Source: Streptomyces sp. TLI_171 (GTDB lineage: Bacteria > Actinomycetota > Actinomycetes > Streptomycetales > Streptomycetaceae). Taken from it: DNA of 64,000 bases. The stretch spans positions 3,906,001 to 3,970,000 of the forward strand of contig NZ_RAPS01000001.1 in assembly GCF_003610255.1 (NCBI RefSeq). Direction: 5' to 3'. Within the stretch, counting starts at the first letter, position 1. Each line of letters starts with the position of its first letter. The notes below the pieces were generated by a model. The model was given only the letters and a program-made list of their open reading frames with translations. It made no database searches and was not told the DNA's origin. The translations under genes were made by a program, and so were the position numbers. This document shows positions 63,179 through 64,000 of the stretch, one piece after another.

Positions 63179-64000
63179 ATGCACGTCGCGCACCTGTCGC
63201 TCGCCGACTTCCGCTCCTACGCCCGGGTCGAGGTTCCGCTCGACCCGGGCGTCACCGCGTTCGTCGGACCCAACGGGCAGGGCAAGACCAACCTGGTCGA
63301 GGCGATCGGCTACGTCGCCACCCTGGGCAGCCACCGGGTGGCCACCGACGCGCCGCTGGTCCGGCTCGGCGCCGAGCGGGCGGTGATCCGGGCCAGCGTG
63401 GTCGCCCAGGGCGGCCGGACCACCCTGGTGGAACTGGAACTGACCCCCGGCAAGGCCAACCGGGCCCGGCTGAACCGTTCCGACAACATCCGCCCGCGCG
63501 ACGTGCTGGGCGTGCTGCGCACCGTGCTGTTCGCCCCCGAGGACCTCTCGCTGGTCAAGGGCGACCCGGGCGAGCGCCGCCGCTTCCTGGACGAGCTGCT
63601 GACCTACCGCGCCCCCCGGCTGGCCGGCGTGCGGTCCGACTACGAGCGGGTGCTCAAGCAGCGCAACGCGCTGCTGAAGACCGCCGCGATGGCCCGCCGG
63701 GCCGGCGGCGGCAAGTCCGCGGACCTCACCACCCTGGAGGTCTGGGACGGCCATCTGGCGCGCACCGGGGCGGAGTTGACCGCCTTTCGGATCCAACTGG
63801 TGGCCGCCCTGCAGCCGTTGGTGGCGGAGGCCTACCGCCAGCTGGCCCCCGGCGCCGGAGACACCGTGCTGGAGTACCGCTCCTCCTTCGAGGGCGAGCT
63901 GCCCACCAGCCGCGAGCAGGCCGAGCAGCAGCTGCTGGAGGCCCTGCAGGCGACCCGGAAGCAGGAGATCGAGCGCGGCCTGACCCTGGTCGGCCCGCAC
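63179..64000 (+). CDS. recF: DNA replication/repair protein RecF, N-terminal 274 residues (runs off the right edge)
   Basis: The open frame from the ATG at 63179 continues to the window end. RecF features are the start [20 protein letters not shown], Walker [19 protein letters not shown] near residue 32, [25 protein letters not shown] near 120 and the following coiled coil. RecF binds ATP and helps load RecA at gaps. The C-terminal signature and Walker B are outside the window. Confidence 0.95.
   Translation, partial: MHVAHLSLADFRSYARVEVPLDPGVTAFVGPNGQGKTNLVEAIGYVATLGSHRVATDAPLVRLGAERAVIRASVVAQGGRTTLVELELTPGKANRARLNRSDNIRPRDVLGVLRTVLFAPEDLSLVKGDPGERRRFLDELLTYRAPRLAGVRSDYERVLKQRNALLKTAAMARRAGGGKSADLTTLEVWDGHLARTGAELTAFRIQLVAALQPLVAEAYRQLAPGAGDTVLEYRSSFEGELPTSREQAEQQLLEALQATRKQEIERGLTLVGPH

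Noticed and set aside
1-64000. Integrase, transposase or tRNA-att signatures
   Set aside because: None was recognised on either strand, including at the borders of the 20-30.7 kb cluster.

Overview
The window is the replication-origin region of a high-GC actinomycete, almost certainly a member of the Streptomycetaceae (Streptomyces or Kitasatospora; the genus cannot be settled from this sequence). Evidence: very high GC with many GTG starts; the order rpmH-dnaA-oriC-dnaN-gnd-recF on one side and rpmH-rnpA-yidD-yidC-jag-rsmG-parA-parB-(GNAT)-trxA-trxB-anti-sigma-sigM-pseudokinase-murJ on the other; ParB-binding parS sites of the GTTYCACGTGRAAC type; FemX; and an SCO3897-type LppU protein. Window coordinates fall as the S. 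coelicolor SCO numbering would rise (recF at the right end, dnaB near 12 kb).

Layout. 1-7.8 kb: partial Ser/Thr kinase, a Bpa proteasome activator, a secreted Pro/Ser-rich protein, quinone oxidoreductase, a 2-TM potassium channel with an RCK domain, then molybdenum-cofactor genes (moeA, DUF6457, mobA-like) and an MBL-fold hydrolase. 8-11 kb: manA, an HD phosphohydrolase and an Eis-like acetyltransferase. 11-16.4 kb: dnaB, a dense DnaA-box cluster, a MATE transporter with an apparently leaderless promoter, and the rpsF-ssb-rpsR-rplI operon. 16.6-19.3 kb: small membrane protein, femX and an alanine-racemase-like gene. 19.4-30.7 kb: a GT87-like membrane glycosyltransferase and then what looks like an accessory block: a short membrane protein, a 1284-residue multidomain SGNH hydrolase, a lipoprotein, and divergently a MacAB-like export operon followed by a secreted I36-type inhibitor. 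30.7-45 kb: class A PBP, PadR regulator, inositol-1-phosphate synthase, CHAP-like protein, MFS transporter, LppU-like protein, CCA-adding enzyme, DUF6049 protein and MurJ. 45-51 kb: pseudokinase, ECF sigma factor and anti-sigma factor, thioredoxin system. 51-57.7 kb: GNAT, parB, parA, rsmG, jag, yidC, yidD, rnpA, rpmH. 58-64 kb: dnaA, oriC (about 1 kb, some 20 DnaA boxes), dnaN, gnd and partial recF.

How it works together. The region gathers replication initiation (DnaA, oriC, DnaN, DnaB), segregation (ParAB plus ten parS sites spread over 50 kb), cell-wall export and assembly (MurJ, pseudokinase, PBP, FemX) and redox control (a sigma-R-type promoter upstream of trxBA). The most unusual observations are a 57-bp tandem repeat that places three parS sites inside the 3' end of the sigma-factor gene, a DnaA-box cluster beside dnaB with a box inside the MATE promoter, a CTA/CTG trinucleotide tract next to DnaA boxes in oriC that resembles a DnaA-trio unwinding element, a three-copy 13-bp-phased operator in front of the padR gene, and the 20-30.7 kb secretion cluster.

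Starts were chosen from ribosome-binding sites, start/stop overlaps and family lengths. Function calls rest on recognised motifs, not on searches.
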